Below are positions 24,316 through 31,345 of a stretch of 49,581 bases of DNA, piece after piece. Position 1 is the first letter of the stretch. Every line of letters begins with the position of its first letter. The notes beneath the pieces are model-generated. The model was not told where the DNA came from. It ran no database searches and was given only the letters and a program-made list of their open reading frames with translations. The stretch covers positions 1 to 49,581 of the forward strand of contig JAHJOK010000082.1 in the NCBI GenBank assembly GCA_018820205.1. The letters are read 5' to 3'. This DNA is from Alphaproteobacteria bacterium. GTDB taxonomy: Bacteria; Pseudomonadota; Alphaproteobacteria; Caulobacterales; Caulobacteraceae. The translations under genes were made by a program, and so were the position numbers.

Positions 24316-25110
24316 CTATCTAGGCATTTCCCGCGCCGTGCGCACCCTCGCGATCACGGCCAGATCGACCGCGCGTGCGCCGGCCTCCAGCAGGGCCCGC
24401 GCGCAGGCCTCGGCCGTGGCCCCGGTGGTCAGGACGTCGTCGACCAGCAGGATGCGCCGGCCCCGCACCTGAAGCGCGCCTGCGGGGGACACGACGAAGG
24501 CGGCCTTGACGTTCAGACGACGCCCCCGGGCGCTCCGGCCGCCCTGGGTCTCGGTCGGTCGCGCCCGGATCAGGGAGTCCGGCAGATACTGACGCCCTGA
24601 GGCGCAGGCCAGCGGCCGTGCGATCTCGGCGGCCTGGTTGAACCGACGGGCCAGAAGACGAGAGGCGTGGAGCGGCACGGGGACCACGGCGTCGGCCGCG
24701 TCGATCAGGGGGGCGGCGGCGCGGCCGATCCAGCGGGCGAACAGGCCGGCGAACTGCTGCTGGTCGCCGTGTTTGAACTTCAGGATCAGGCCGCGCGACG
24801 CAGCATCATAGACGCAGGCCGCCCGGGCGCGGGCGAAGCCGTAGGGGGCGGCGAGACAGGCGGCGCAGCGCTCCGAAGCGAAGTCGCCGCCGTCGTATTC
24901 GAACGCGGCGCCGCAGCCGTCGCAGACAGGATCCTCGAGGAAGACGACGCGGCTCCAGGCGTCGGCGCTCAGGCCCGCCGCGGCCGTCGCCTCGCGGCTG
25001 TCGTGCGACATCGGCGGCAGGATCACGTCGGTCAGGCCGCGTCCGATCGCGCCCAGTCGCAGACGACCGGCTTCCCAACGCGCACGCCAGACCCCATCCT
25101 CAATGCTCAT
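24316..25110 (-). CDS. comF: ComF family protein (phosphoribosyltransferase fold)
   Basis: The 264-residue protein begins MSIEDGVWRAR at 25110. The N-terminal zinc-binding part has CDGCGAAFEY and CAACLAAPYGFARARAACVYD, and the middle has LILKFKHGDQQQFAGLFARWI. VPVPLHASRLLARRFNQAAEIARPLA is the most typical ComF block. The PRPP loop is ILLVDDVLTTGATAEACARAL. ComF relatives act in DNA uptake or processing. A longer frame upstream to 25542 runs antisense through the divergent methyltransferase and is rejected. Its start codon overlaps that of the methyltransferase in the sequence CATG. Confidence 0.92.
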   Translation of the reverse strand: MSIEDGVWRARWEAGRLRLGAIGRGLTDVILPPMSHDSREATAAAGLSADAWSRVVFLEDPVCDGCGAAFEYDGGDFASERCAACLAAPYGFARARAACVYDAASRGLILKFKHGDQQQFAGLFARWIGRAAAPLIDAADAVVPVPLHASRLLARRFNQAAEIARPLACASGRQYLPDSLIRARPTETQGGRSARGRRLNVKAAFVVSPAGALQVRGRRILLVDDVLTTGATAEACARALLEAGARAVDLAVIARVRTAREMPR

Positions 25111-25996
25111 GACCGCCTCCGGCCCTCCCCAGATTTTCGACCCCGTTCGCCGGGCCGCCCGGCTGGCGCGTTCGGCCCGCCGGTTCGGCGATGCCGACTT
25201 TCTGCATCGTCGGGCTGCAGATAACGCGGTTCTCAGCCTTGAGGCCACCCTGCGAGGTTTTCCGACCGTGGTCGATCTGTCGGCGCAGCCGGGGGTGTTC
25301 GGCGATCGACTGGCCGACAGCGACGCCGGCGACCGGGTCGGCGCCCCCGTCTGTCCCGCCGGTCCCGAGACGCGCGCGGCCCCGGGGAGTCGCGCGCTGG
25401 ATATCGAAGACGGATCCGCCGACCTGATCGTCTCGCTGATGACCCTGCACTGGGCCAACGACCTGCCGGGCGCACTCAGCCAGATCCGGCGGGCGTTGAA
25501 GCCGGACGGCCTGTTCCTGGGCACGCTGCTGGGGGCGGGCACGCTGAAGGAGCTGCGCGGCGTTCTGACCGAGGCGGAACTGGCCGAGCGCGGCGGCGCC
25601 CAGGCGCGGGTGTCGCCCTTCGCGGACGGATTCGACGGGGCGGGATTGTTGCAGAGGGCCGGGTTCGCCCTGCCGGTCGCCGATGTCGACCGGCTGACGG
25701 TGCGTTATCCGGATCTATTCGCCCTGATCCGCGATCTGAGGGCCATGGGCGAGACCAATGTACTGGCGGGCCCGATCCGGCCCCTGTCGCGCTCCATGAT
25801 CGCCCGGGCCGCGGCGCTGTACGCCGAACGCCACGGTGAGGCGGACGGGCGCATCCCCGCGACGTTCGAAATCGTCAATCTGGCTGGCTGGGCGCCGCAC
25901 GAAAGCCAGCCCAAACCCCTGCCCAGAGGCTCTGCGAAGGCTCGGCTGGCGGATGCGCTCGGCGTGGTCGAACACGGCCGAGGCGAGCGATCCTAG
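25109..25996 (+). CDS. SAM-dependent methyltransferase, NDUFAF5/BioC-like
   Basis: The 295-residue protein begins PPQIFDPVRRAARLARSARRFGDADFLHRRAADNAVLSLE, a pattern typical of the alphaproteobacterial relatives of NDUFAF5. SAM-binding motif I is weak here (FPTVVDLSAQPGVFGDRL), but the post-motif SADLIVSLMTLHWANDLPGALSQIRRALKPDGLFLGTLLG is clear. The C-terminal RAAALYAERHGEADGRIPATFEIVNLAGWAPHESQPKPL is also typical. Mitochondrial NDUFAF5 hydroxylates an arginine of complex I, and the bacterial role is not established. The ATG at 25109 overlaps the divergent comF start. An ATG two codons earlier (25103) is possible. The stop shares CTAG with the OmpA-like gene. Confidence 0.86.
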   Translation: MTASGPPQIFDPVRRAARLARSARRFGDADFLHRRAADNAVLSLEATLRGFPTVVDLSAQPGVFGDRLADSDAGDRVGAPVCPAGPETRAAPGSRALDIEDGSADLIVSLMTLHWANDLPGALSQIRRALKPDGLFLGTLLGAGTLKELRGVLTEAELAERGGAQARVSPFADGFDGAGLLQRAGFALPVADVDRLTVRYPDLFALIRDLRAMGETNVLAGPIRPLSRSMIARAAALYAERHGEADGRIPATFEIVNLAGWAPHESQPKPLPRGSAKARLADALGVVEHGRGERS

Positions 25997-26442
25997 AGCG
26001 GGGCGGCGTTGACCAGGACCTCGGTCCGACGACGCAAGGGTTCCTCGGCGCCGGCGGCGGTGACCGCGCCCGCATCGCCCGCCGCGGCCAGCTGAAACGC
26101 GGGCGCGGGCCAGCCGGCGGCGGTCAGGGCCTCGGCGACCGCAAGCGCGCGCCGTTCCGACAGAGACTGGTTCTGCGCCGCCGCGCCGGTGGCGTCGGCG
26201 AGGCCCAGCACCTGGACCGAGCGGATCTGGCAGCCCTGAAGCTGGGTCGCGGTCAGGCCGATGGCGGTCCGCGCCGCATCGGTCAGGGTGTCCGCGTTCT
26301 CGGCGAAATAGATGTCGAAGCGTCTGGCCGCGCAGGGATTCGGGGTCGACACGAGTTCGTCGCGGGACGGAGAGCCCATATTGGCGCAGCCGGACAGGCT
26401 CACGGCCAAGGTCGCGGCGCCCAGGATGATCGTCAGTCGCAT
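25993..26442 (-). CDS. OmpA-family lipoprotein
   Basis: The 149-residue protein has a signal peptide ending LAVSLSGC, a lipobox. After a short linker the OmpA-like peptidoglycan-binding region appears: FDIYFAENADTLTDAARTAIGLTATQLQ, then VQVLGLADATGAAAQNQSLSERRALAVAEALTAAGWP and LRRRTEVLV. The N-x-x-L-S-x-x-R-A pattern contains the conserved Asn/Arg of this fold; the usual G-H-x-D is replaced by G-L-A-D, so peptidoglycan binding may be altered. GGGAG six bases before the second ATG favours 26442 over the adjacent ATG at 26445. The stop overlaps the methyltransferase stop in CTAG. Confidence 0.88.
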   Translation of the reverse strand: MRLTIILGAATLAVSLSGCANMGSPSRDELVSTPNPCAARRFDIYFAENADTLTDAARTAIGLTATQLQGCQIRSVQVLGLADATGAAAQNQSLSERRALAVAEALTAAGWPAPAFQLAAAGDAGAVTAAGAEEPLRRRTEVLVNAAPL

Positions 26443-26458
26443 CATCGTCTCCCTGTCA

Positions 26459-26493
26459 TGAAAAGGGCGGTCCGTCGAAAACGAACCGCCCTT
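26459..26493 (-). terminator. Intrinsic terminator of the glycine-zipper lipoprotein gene
   Basis: On the minus strand AAGGGCGGT pairs perfectly with ACCGCCCTT (plus coordinates 26485-26493 and 26463-26471) around a 13-base loop, and the right arm runs into TTTT. It lies about 25 bases after the stop of the minus-strand gene at 26517. Confidence 0.8.
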
Positions 26494-26516
26494 GAAATCA
26501 CTTGGCGTTCAACGTC

Positions 26517-26864
26517 CTAGTAACGACGCTGACCGTTTTCCCAATAGCATTCGTCCTGACGGTTGTCGTAGCAGTAGTAGTACTGGCCACGGTTGTCGCG
26601 GTAACGCTGCTGGTTGTTGCGATCGGCCTGAGAGCCGCGCGCCGCGCCGATGGCGCCGCCGGCGACGCCGCCGATGAGCGCGCCGGTCGCTGCGTTGCCG
26701 CTGCCGACATTGTTGCCGATGATGGCGCCCGCGACGGCGCCGAGACCTGCGCCGATGGCGCCCTGGCGGACAGTCTGGCTGCTGCCGCCGTTGCCGTACG
26801 GATCGCTGGCGCAGGCCGAAGCCAACAGGCCAGCGGCCCCGATCGCGATAATCGCCTTGTTCAT
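26517..26864 (-). CDS. Glycine-zipper lipoprotein (YMGG/17 kDa-antigen-like)
   Basis: The 115-residue protein has a lipoprotein signal (IAIGAAGLLASAC, lipidated Cys at residue 18). A glycine-zipper segment follows (GAIGAGLGAVAGAIIGNNVGSGNAATGALIGGVAGGAIGAARG), able to insert as a small membrane hairpin. The C-terminus is Asn/Arg/Tyr-rich with an unusual run of Tyr and Cys (QYYYCYDNRQDECYWENGQRRY). The layout matches outer-membrane glycine-zipper lipoproteins of the SlyB/YMGG type, which support envelope integrity. A well-formed terminator follows. The roughly 160-base spacer upstream, shared with the divergent gene at 27027, holds a CCGCGC/GCGCGG hairpin at 26974-26990. Confidence 0.88.
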   Translation of the reverse strand: MNKAIIAIGAAGLLASACASDPYGNGGSSQTVRQGAIGAGLGAVAGAIIGNNVGSGNAATGALIGGVAGGAIGAARGSQADRNNQQRYRDNRGQYYYCYDNRQDECYWENGQRRY

Positions 26865-27026
26865 GGGATGGTCCTTCGTTCCTGGGTTTCGCCCCGGGAG
26901 CGAGAACGCTGGATTATGGTGCAGGTTCCGCGCCTATGCTCCTCATTAACGATGAAGTAGGCTGAAGCCGTGGCCGCGCGAGGGGCGCGGATCGCGGCAC
27001 GACAGTAATCCAGGGGGGTTTTTCCG

Positions 27027-27380
27027 ATGCGTTTTCCTGAACCGGTCCGGAACTCGGACGATCACGCCAGCCCGGTATGGGCGCGCAGCAAGCGCCGTTC
27101 GCGCGGGGGCGGGGGCTTTGTCGGCCTGATCGTCACCCTGCTGGCGCTGTTCGGCGTCCTGACCGCCGTGCTGGGCGTCAAGGAGCAGTCGCTGGCCGAA
27201 GGCGGGGCGATCATGGACGGCTGGATCACCGCCGGCGTGGCCAAGGCCAGGGAACTGGCCGGACAGGCGCCCGAGATCGCGGAGGCCGCGGCGGACGGCG
27301 CCGGCGAGGCGGCAGAGAAGACCGGCGACGCCCTGGAGGCCGGCGCCGCCGCCACCAGCGAGCAGCTTCAGCAGCAATAG
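27027..27380 (+). CDS. Single-span membrane protein of unknown function (117 aa)
   Basis: The N-terminus is soluble and basic (SPVWARSKRRSRGGGG), followed by one clear membrane helix at about residues 31-51 (FVGLIVTLLALFGVLTAVLGV). An Ala/Glu-rich helical tail follows, with EIAEAAADGAGEAAEKTGDALEAG, likely a coiled coil on the far side. Positive-inside topology puts the tail in the periplasm. A long GGGGGG site with a T-tract lies just before the ATG. I do not recognise the family. It precedes a lipid-kinase gene on the same strand by about 46 bases. Confidence 0.75.
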   Translation: MRFPEPVRNSDDHASPVWARSKRRSRGGGGFVGLIVTLLALFGVLTAVLGVKEQSLAEGGAIMDGWITAGVAKARELAGQAPEIAEAAADGAGEAAEKTGDALEAGAAATSEQLQQQ

Positions 27381-27426
27381 TGAAGCTTGCGCCGGAACGG
27401 GCCGGGAGCCGGCGCGTTCGGGCCGA

Positions 27427-28380
27427 ATGACCGACACGCTGACGCCCGCTGAGCCCACGGCGCCCGACGACGCGACCGCACAGGCGCGTGTGCTGACGCC
27501 ACATGTCTCGATCGCCCGGATCGCGGTTCTGGTGAACCCGCTTTCGGGATCGGTCGGCTCGCGCGCCGCCAGCGACGTCGAGGCGATCCTGGCGGATTAT
27601 GACTGTCAGGCCGAGGTCGTCGAACTGTCCGGCGAGACGATGGACGCCCAGATCGACGCGGCTCTGGCCGACGCGCCCGATGTCCTTTTCGTGCTGGCCG
27701 GTGACGGCACGGCACGGGCGGTCGCATCAAGGGCGGGGGCGAACGGGCCGCTGATCGCCCCCCTGCCGGGCGGAACTATGAACATGCTGCCCAAGGCGCT
27801 GTACGGCACGACCGACTGGAAGGCCGCGCTGCGCACGGCGCTGGAGACCGGCTCGCCGCAGTTCGTGTCGGGGGGCAGGGTCGAGGAGCACGCCTTCTAT
27901 TGCGCCGGCATCTTCGGTTCGCCCGCCCTGTGGGCCCCGGCGCGCGAGGCCATGCGGACCGGCAAGCTCGACCTGGCCTGGACCTATGGCCGGCGCGCCC
28001 TGCGCCGCGCCTTCTCGGGCAAGATCCGGGTCGAACTGGACGGCGGCAAGGCGCGCAAGACCGAGGCCCTGGTGCTGATCAGCCCGATGATCTCGCAGGC
28101 CATGGACGATCCCGTGGGTCTGGAGGCGGCGGCCATGAACCCGATCGACGCGGCCCAGGCCTTCCGTCTCGCCGCTAACGCCCTGTTCAGCGACTGGCGT
28201 CAGGATCCGTCGGTCGTGACCCGGCCCGCCCGCCGCATTCGCATCCGCGCCCGCTCGCGCATTCCGGCGGTCCTGGACGGCGAACCGACGCTGTTGCCCC
28301 ACGACATGGTGGTGACCTTCATGCCGAAGGCCTTCCGGGCGCTGGCGCCCGACCCGGCCGCGGCCGAGGACAGCGTCTGA
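27427..28380 (+). CDS. Diacylglycerol/lipid kinase family protein
   Basis: The 317-residue protein has the DAGK catalytic domain: IAVLVNPLSGSVG at about residues 32-44, the nucleotide loop FVLAGDGTARAVASRA (GDGT at 92-95), and PLIAPLPGGTMNMLPKALYG, the P-G-G-T-x-N motif. The C-terminal half, with RRIRIRARSRIPAVLDGEPTLLP, matches the YegS/LcbK-like second domain. It probably phosphorylates a diacylglycerol or sphingoid lipid, the latter relevant because Caulobacteraceae make sphingolipids, though this is an inference. It is followed 13 bases later by the metallophosphoesterase. Confidence 0.92.
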   Translation: MTDTLTPAEPTAPDDATAQARVLTPHVSIARIAVLVNPLSGSVGSRAASDVEAILADYDCQAEVVELSGETMDAQIDAALADAPDVLFVLAGDGTARAVASRAGANGPLIAPLPGGTMNMLPKALYGTTDWKAALRTALETGSPQFVSGGRVEEHAFYCAGIFGSPALWAPAREAMRTGKLDLAWTYGRRALRRAFSGKIRVELDGGKARKTEALVLISPMISQAMDDPVGLEAAAMNPIDAAQAFRLAANALFSDWRQDPSVVTRPARRIRIRARSRIPAVLDGEPTLLPHDMVVTFMPKAFRALAPDPAAAEDSV

Positions 28381-28393
28381 TGGGCGGCTTCGG

Positions 28394-29254
28394 ATGAGAG
28401 GCGGCCGTCTGCTTCAGTTTTCCGACGTGCATTTCGGGGTCGAGCACGCCGACGCCTGCGCTGCCGCCATCGACTATGCGCACCGGACGCCGAACGACCT
28501 GATCCTGATCACCGGCGACATCACCCAGAAGGGGTATCCGGACGAGTTCGCCGCCGCCGGCGCCTGGATCAAGGCGATGCCGACGCCGCGCTTCGTCATC
28601 GTCGGCAATCACGACGTCCCCTATTGGGATGTGGCGGCGCGCCTGTTCTGGCCGTGGAAGGCGTTCGAGACCGCGACCGGCCATCCGGCGCATGACGGCG
28701 AGTTCGTGTCCGACATCGTGATGGTGCGCGGCGTGACCACGGCGCGCGGCTGGCAGGCGCGGGCCAACTGGTCCAAGGGCGTGATCGACCTGGTGCAGAC
28801 CCGCCGGGCGGCCGAGGCCCTGCGCGCGGCGCCGGTCGGGGCGTTGCGGATCCTGGCCTGCCATCATCCATTGATCGAGATGATCGGCACGCCGATGACC
28901 GGCGATGTGAAGCGCGGCGACGCGGCGGCGGCGATTTTCGCCGAGGCGGGCGTGGACCTGATCACGACGGGACACGTGCATGTGCCCTTCGCCCTGCCGA
29001 TCGATCTGTCGGACCGGTGTTCCTATGCGATCGGGTGCGGAACCCTGTCGCACCGCGAGCGCGGCACGCCACCCAGTTTCAACCAGATCGAATGGGATGA
29101 TCGCCACATCACGGTGACCTCGATCGCCTGGATGGGGGGCCGGTTCGAGCCGAACCAGACCTGGCGCCTGCCGCGTCGTCAGGACACCCGCCACCGCGAA
29201 ACCGCCCCCGACCCTGTCGAGCCGGGAGTCAGGGAGGCGGCGGCGGTTCGATGA
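28394..29254 (+). CDS. Metallophosphoesterase, calcineurin-like
   Basis: The 286-residue protein carries all five blocks of the two-metal phosphoesterase core: SDVHFG (residues 10-15), GDITQKG (about 42-48), GNHDVPYWD (about 73-81), ACHHP (about 155) and GHVHVPF (about 195). No signal peptide is present. The closest general group is the CpdA/Icc-like class III phosphodiesterases, but the substrate could equally be a phospholipid head group. The pairing with the lipid kinase upstream favours lipid metabolism. The last codon overlaps the ATG of the 38-residue gene (ATGA). Confidence 0.92.
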   Translation: MRGGRLLQFSDVHFGVEHADACAAAIDYAHRTPNDLILITGDITQKGYPDEFAAAGAWIKAMPTPRFVIVGNHDVPYWDVAARLFWPWKAFETATGHPAHDGEFVSDIVMVRGVTTARGWQARANWSKGVIDLVQTRRAAEALRAAPVGALRILACHHPLIEMIGTPMTGDVKRGDAAAAIFAEAGVDLITTGHVHVPFALPIDLSDRCSYAIGCGTLSHRERGTPPSFNQIEWDDRHITVTSIAWMGGRFEPNQTWRLPRRQDTRHRETAPDPVEPGVREAAAVR

Positions 29255-29367
29255 ATGAGACGGAGCGCAAACGTTGGGGCGGTCCGTGGCGGAAGGGAAT
29301 CTTCTACGCCGCCCTCGTCGCCCTGCTCCTGATCGCCCTGATCAGCCTGGCGCGGGAAATTTTCTGA
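29251..29367 (+). CDS. Small single-span membrane peptide (38 aa)
   Basis: Begins MNETERKRWGGPWRKG, basic and soluble, followed by one hydrophobic helix (IFYAALVALLLIALISL) and a short AREIF end. The ATG overlaps the metallophosphoesterase stop as ATGA, which favours coupled translation, and a strong terminator follows 20 bases later, closing the lipid-kinase operon. The N-in topology predicted from the basic head would leave the C-terminus outside. Its function is unknown; it may be a small regulator of, or membrane anchor for, the preceding enzymes. Confidence 0.68.
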   Translation: MNETERKRWGGPWRKGIFYAALVALLLIALISLAREIF

Positions 29368-29386
29368 GGTCTGTCCGCCCGGACAA

Positions 29387-29423
29387 AGAAAAAGCCGCGA
29401 CCCGAAGGCCGCGGCTTTTGTCT
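29387..29423. terminator. Bidirectional intrinsic terminator
   Basis: AAAAGCCGCG (29390-29399) pairs perfectly with CGCGGCTTTT (29410-29419) around a ten-base loop. An A-tract stands on one side and a T-tract on the other, and further GACA/TGTC pairing is outside. It serves the plus-strand lipid-kinase operon and the convergent DUF1328 gene. Confidence 0.88.
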
Positions 29424-29443
29424 CTTTAGCCGGCGTCAGCGGG

Positions 29444-29620
29444 CTATATTCGCGTTCCGCGTCCCCGAAGTCCGCCCGCAACCAGCGAGATGACGAACAG
29501 GATGATGGCGATAACGGCGACGAATTTGGCGATCTCGAACGAGAAATTCGCGATCCCGCCGAAGCCGAGAACGGCGGCGACGAGCGCGACGACGAGGAAG
29601 ATGATGGCCCAGCGAATCAT
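29444..29620 (-). CDS. DUF1328 family small membrane protein (YtjA-like, 58 aa)
   Basis: The 58-residue product starts MIRWAIIFLVVALVAAVLGF and continues GGIANFSFEIAKFVAV, then IAIILFVISLVAGGLRGR, two membrane helices with the G-F-G-G-I-A linker that defines DUF1328/YtjA. Genes of this family are usually induced under envelope or general stress. GGATC-rich sequence precedes the ATG, and a bidirectional terminator stands 20-odd bases past the stop. It lies in a minus-strand group with the holin-like and DUF883 genes, which fits a shared envelope-stress role. Confidence 0.9.
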   Translation of the reverse strand: MIRWAIIFLVVALVAAVLGFGGIANFSFEIAKFVAVIAIILFVISLVAGGLRGRGTRI

Positions 29621-29686
29621 GGACGATCCTCCGTGCTAGAGGGTTGACGAGAAGCGCCGCCCAACCTCGACGCCGCCTGTCAGATC

Positions 29687-29709
29687 AACGGCTTGGAGGC
29701 TGAGCCGTT
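29687..29709. terminator. Hairpin after the holin-like gene
   Basis: AACGGCT (29687-29693) pairs perfectly with AGCCGTT (29703-29709) around a nine-base loop, immediately past the stop of the minus-strand gene at 29714. No T-run follows on that strand, so termination strength is uncertain. Confidence 0.4.
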
Positions 29710-29713
29710 CCAC

Positions 29714-30115
29714 CTATCGTCGGTACCGCGTGCGGCTTTTCTCGGTGAAGGCCGCCGCGACCATCGTGGCGAGGGCCGGATTGCGAAGAAAGATCCAGCC
29801 GCCGGCCAGGGCCGCGACCGTGCCCAGCATCGGACGCGAGCGGAACAGCGCATAGGCGCGACCGCCCAGACCCTCGGGTTCCTTGTCGTCCTCGTCGTCA
29901 TGATCCAGACCGCCGGCGGCCCCGAGGAACAGGACGGCCACGACGACGGCGACGATGGTGAACACGCCGGCGGTGATCGCTGCGGCGCCGATCGGCGACA
30001 TGACGAGCGCCAGGGCGTAATAGAGGGTCGCGCCCAGGGCGACGACCGCGACGAAGGCGCTGGCGGCGACCACGAAGGCCGCCGTCAGCCGTTTAACGAG
30101 CCCCTTGCCGATCAT
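29714..30115 (-). CDS. Holin-like (YqjE-type) membrane protein
   Basis: The 133-residue protein has two hydrophobic helices (FVVAASAFVAVVALGATLYYAL and IGAAAITAGVFTIVAVVVAVLFLGA), an acidic stretch LDHDDEDDKEPEG and a third weaker helix (GTVAALAGGWIFLRNPALATMV). The ATG overlaps the DUF883 stop by one base (TGATG). In enterobacteria the DUF883 gene yqjD is followed by the holin-family gene yqjE; the same order and topology here suggest an equivalent pair. The family assignment is an inference from layout rather than from a strong motif. Confidence 0.7.
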   Translation of the reverse strand: MIGKGLVKRLTAAFVVAASAFVAVVALGATLYYALALVMSPIGAAAITAGVFTIVAVVVAVLFLGAAGGLDHDDEDDKEPEGLGGRAYALFRSRPMLGTVAALAGGWIFLRNPALATMVAAAFTEKSRTRYRR

Positions 30116-30492
30116 CAGCGCCGACGACCCGCCAGCAGCAGGCCCAGGACGACGCCGACGCCGAGGGCGAGGGCCGTGGACTGGACCGGACGTTCCTGAA
30201 CCCGTTCGGTGATGTAGCGCTGGGCTTCATCGAAACGCTCCGAGGCGTCGTCGTAATATTCACGGCCGCGCACGCGGGCCTGATCGTAATAGCCCCGCGC
30301 CTGGTCGCGCAGCTCGTCGGCCCGTTCGCGCACCCGCGCATCGGCCTCGGCCGCCTTGTCGCGCAGGCGGGACTCGGTCTCGGAAGCCTTGGCCTTCAGG
30401 CGTGCGGCTTCCTCGCGCGCGCCGACCTTCAGATCCTCCTTGAGGGTGTTCAGGTCGTCCTTGATGTCTTGTCGAGCCTTGGTCGTCGCCAT
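30115..30492 (-). CDS. DUF883 (ElaB/YqjD)-like membrane-anchored protein
   Basis: The 125-residue protein is a long amphipathic charged helix (KDDLNTLKEDLKVGAREEAARLKAKASETESRLRDKA, then RARERAD-type and YYDQARxRGREYYDDASERF repeats) ending in one membrane helix, STALALGVGVVLGLLLAGRRR. That is the ElaB/YqjD layout: a C-terminal anchor with G-x-x-x-G-x-x-x-G-x-L-L-A-x-R-R. Those E. coli proteins bind ribosomes at the inner membrane in stationary phase; whether this applies here is unknown. It heads a two-gene unit with the holin-like gene. Confidence 0.88.
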   Translation of the reverse strand: MATTKARQDIKDDLNTLKEDLKVGAREEAARLKAKASETESRLRDKAAEADARVRERADELRDQARGYYDQARVRGREYYDDASERFDEAQRYITERVQERPVQSTALALGVGVVLGLLLAGRRR

Positions 30493-30642
30493 GTGCGCGC
30501 TCCGTTATGTCAGCTTTGCCGTAGATAGAGGCCTCGTCCGGTGAACGCCACTGTCCTGCGCCGGTTCCTTTCATGGCGCGGCCGGGAGGGATGAGGGTCG
30601 AATAAGCCCGGCATCGGTCGAAGCCCGCGCGAGTCGACCCTC

Positions 30643-30663
30643 GACCCCTGACCCCTGACCCCT
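30643..30663. repeat. Three perfect tandem copies of GACCCCT
   Basis: A seven-base unit is repeated three times without interruption, with a degenerate copy before it (CGACCCT). It ends 13 bases before the ATG of the FAH-family gene, between the divergent DUF883 and FAH genes, so it lies in the 5' leader or promoter of the latter. A slippage-prone regulatory repeat or a chance run are both possible. Confidence 0.6.
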
Positions 30664-30676
30664 CTACAAGGTTCTC

Positions 30677-31345
30677 ATGACCTCCTTCCTGTTCGATCCA
30701 GCCCCGACCGTCTCGCTGCCGATCGTCGGCGACGCACGACGGTTTCCGGTGCGTCGCATCCTGTGCGTGGGTCAGAATTACGCCGCCCATGCTCGCGAGA
30801 TGGGGTCGGACCCGGAACGCCAGGCGCCCTTCTTCTTCTCCAAGCCCGGCGACGCCCTGGTCGGGGACGGCGCGGACCCGGCCTATCCGTCAGCGACCTC
30901 GAATCTGCACCATGAGGTTGAACTGGTCGTGGCGATCGGCCCCGATGGACAGGGGGGCGTCGCGATCGCGGGCTGGGCCGTGGGCGTCGATCTGACGCGG
31001 CGCGACCTGCAGGCCGAGGCCAAGTCGAAGGGGCGCCCTTGGGACGCGGCCAAGGGGTTCGACCAGTCGGCCCCCTGCGGCGCCCTGACGGCGGGCAACC
31101 TGCCCGATCCGTCCGGCGCCATCGTCCTGACCGTGAACGGCGAAACGAAACAGTCCTCGACCCTGGCCGATATGATCTGGAACCCGGCCGAGATCGTCGA
31201 ACAGGCCGGGACGCTGTGGACGCTCATGCCCGGCGACCTGATCTTCACCGGCACGCCCGAGGGGGTCGGCCCTCTGGTCGCGGGAGACCGGGTGGAGGCG
31301 TCCATCGCCGGCCTGCAGACGCTGACGTTCACGGTGCGGCCATGA
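30677..31345 (+). CDS. Fumarylacetoacetate hydrolase family protein
   Basis: The 222-residue protein covers the FAH domain: ILCVGQNYAAHAREMGSDPERQAPFFFSKPGDALV at the N-terminus, then HHEVELVVAIGPDG with the E-x-E metal-ligand pattern, GWAVGVDLTRRDLQAEAKSKGRPWDAAKGFDQSAPCGAL, and IFTGTPEGVGPLVAGD. The length and the RRDLQ..K..GRPW block fit fumarylpyruvate or acylpyruvate hydrolases as well as true fumarylacetoacetase. AAGG lies five bases before the ATG. The stop overlaps the ATG of the isomerase gene (ATGA), pointing to an aromatic-ring degradation pair. Confidence 0.92.
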   Translation: MTSFLFDPAPTVSLPIVGDARRFPVRRILCVGQNYAAHAREMGSDPERQAPFFFSKPGDALVGDGADPAYPSATSNLHHEVELVVAIGPDGQGGVAIAGWAVGVDLTRRDLQAEAKSKGRPWDAAKGFDQSAPCGALTAGNLPDPSGAIVLTVNGETKQSSTLADMIWNPAEIVEQAGTLWTLMPGDLIFTGTPEGVGPLVAGDRVEASIAGLQTLTFTVRP

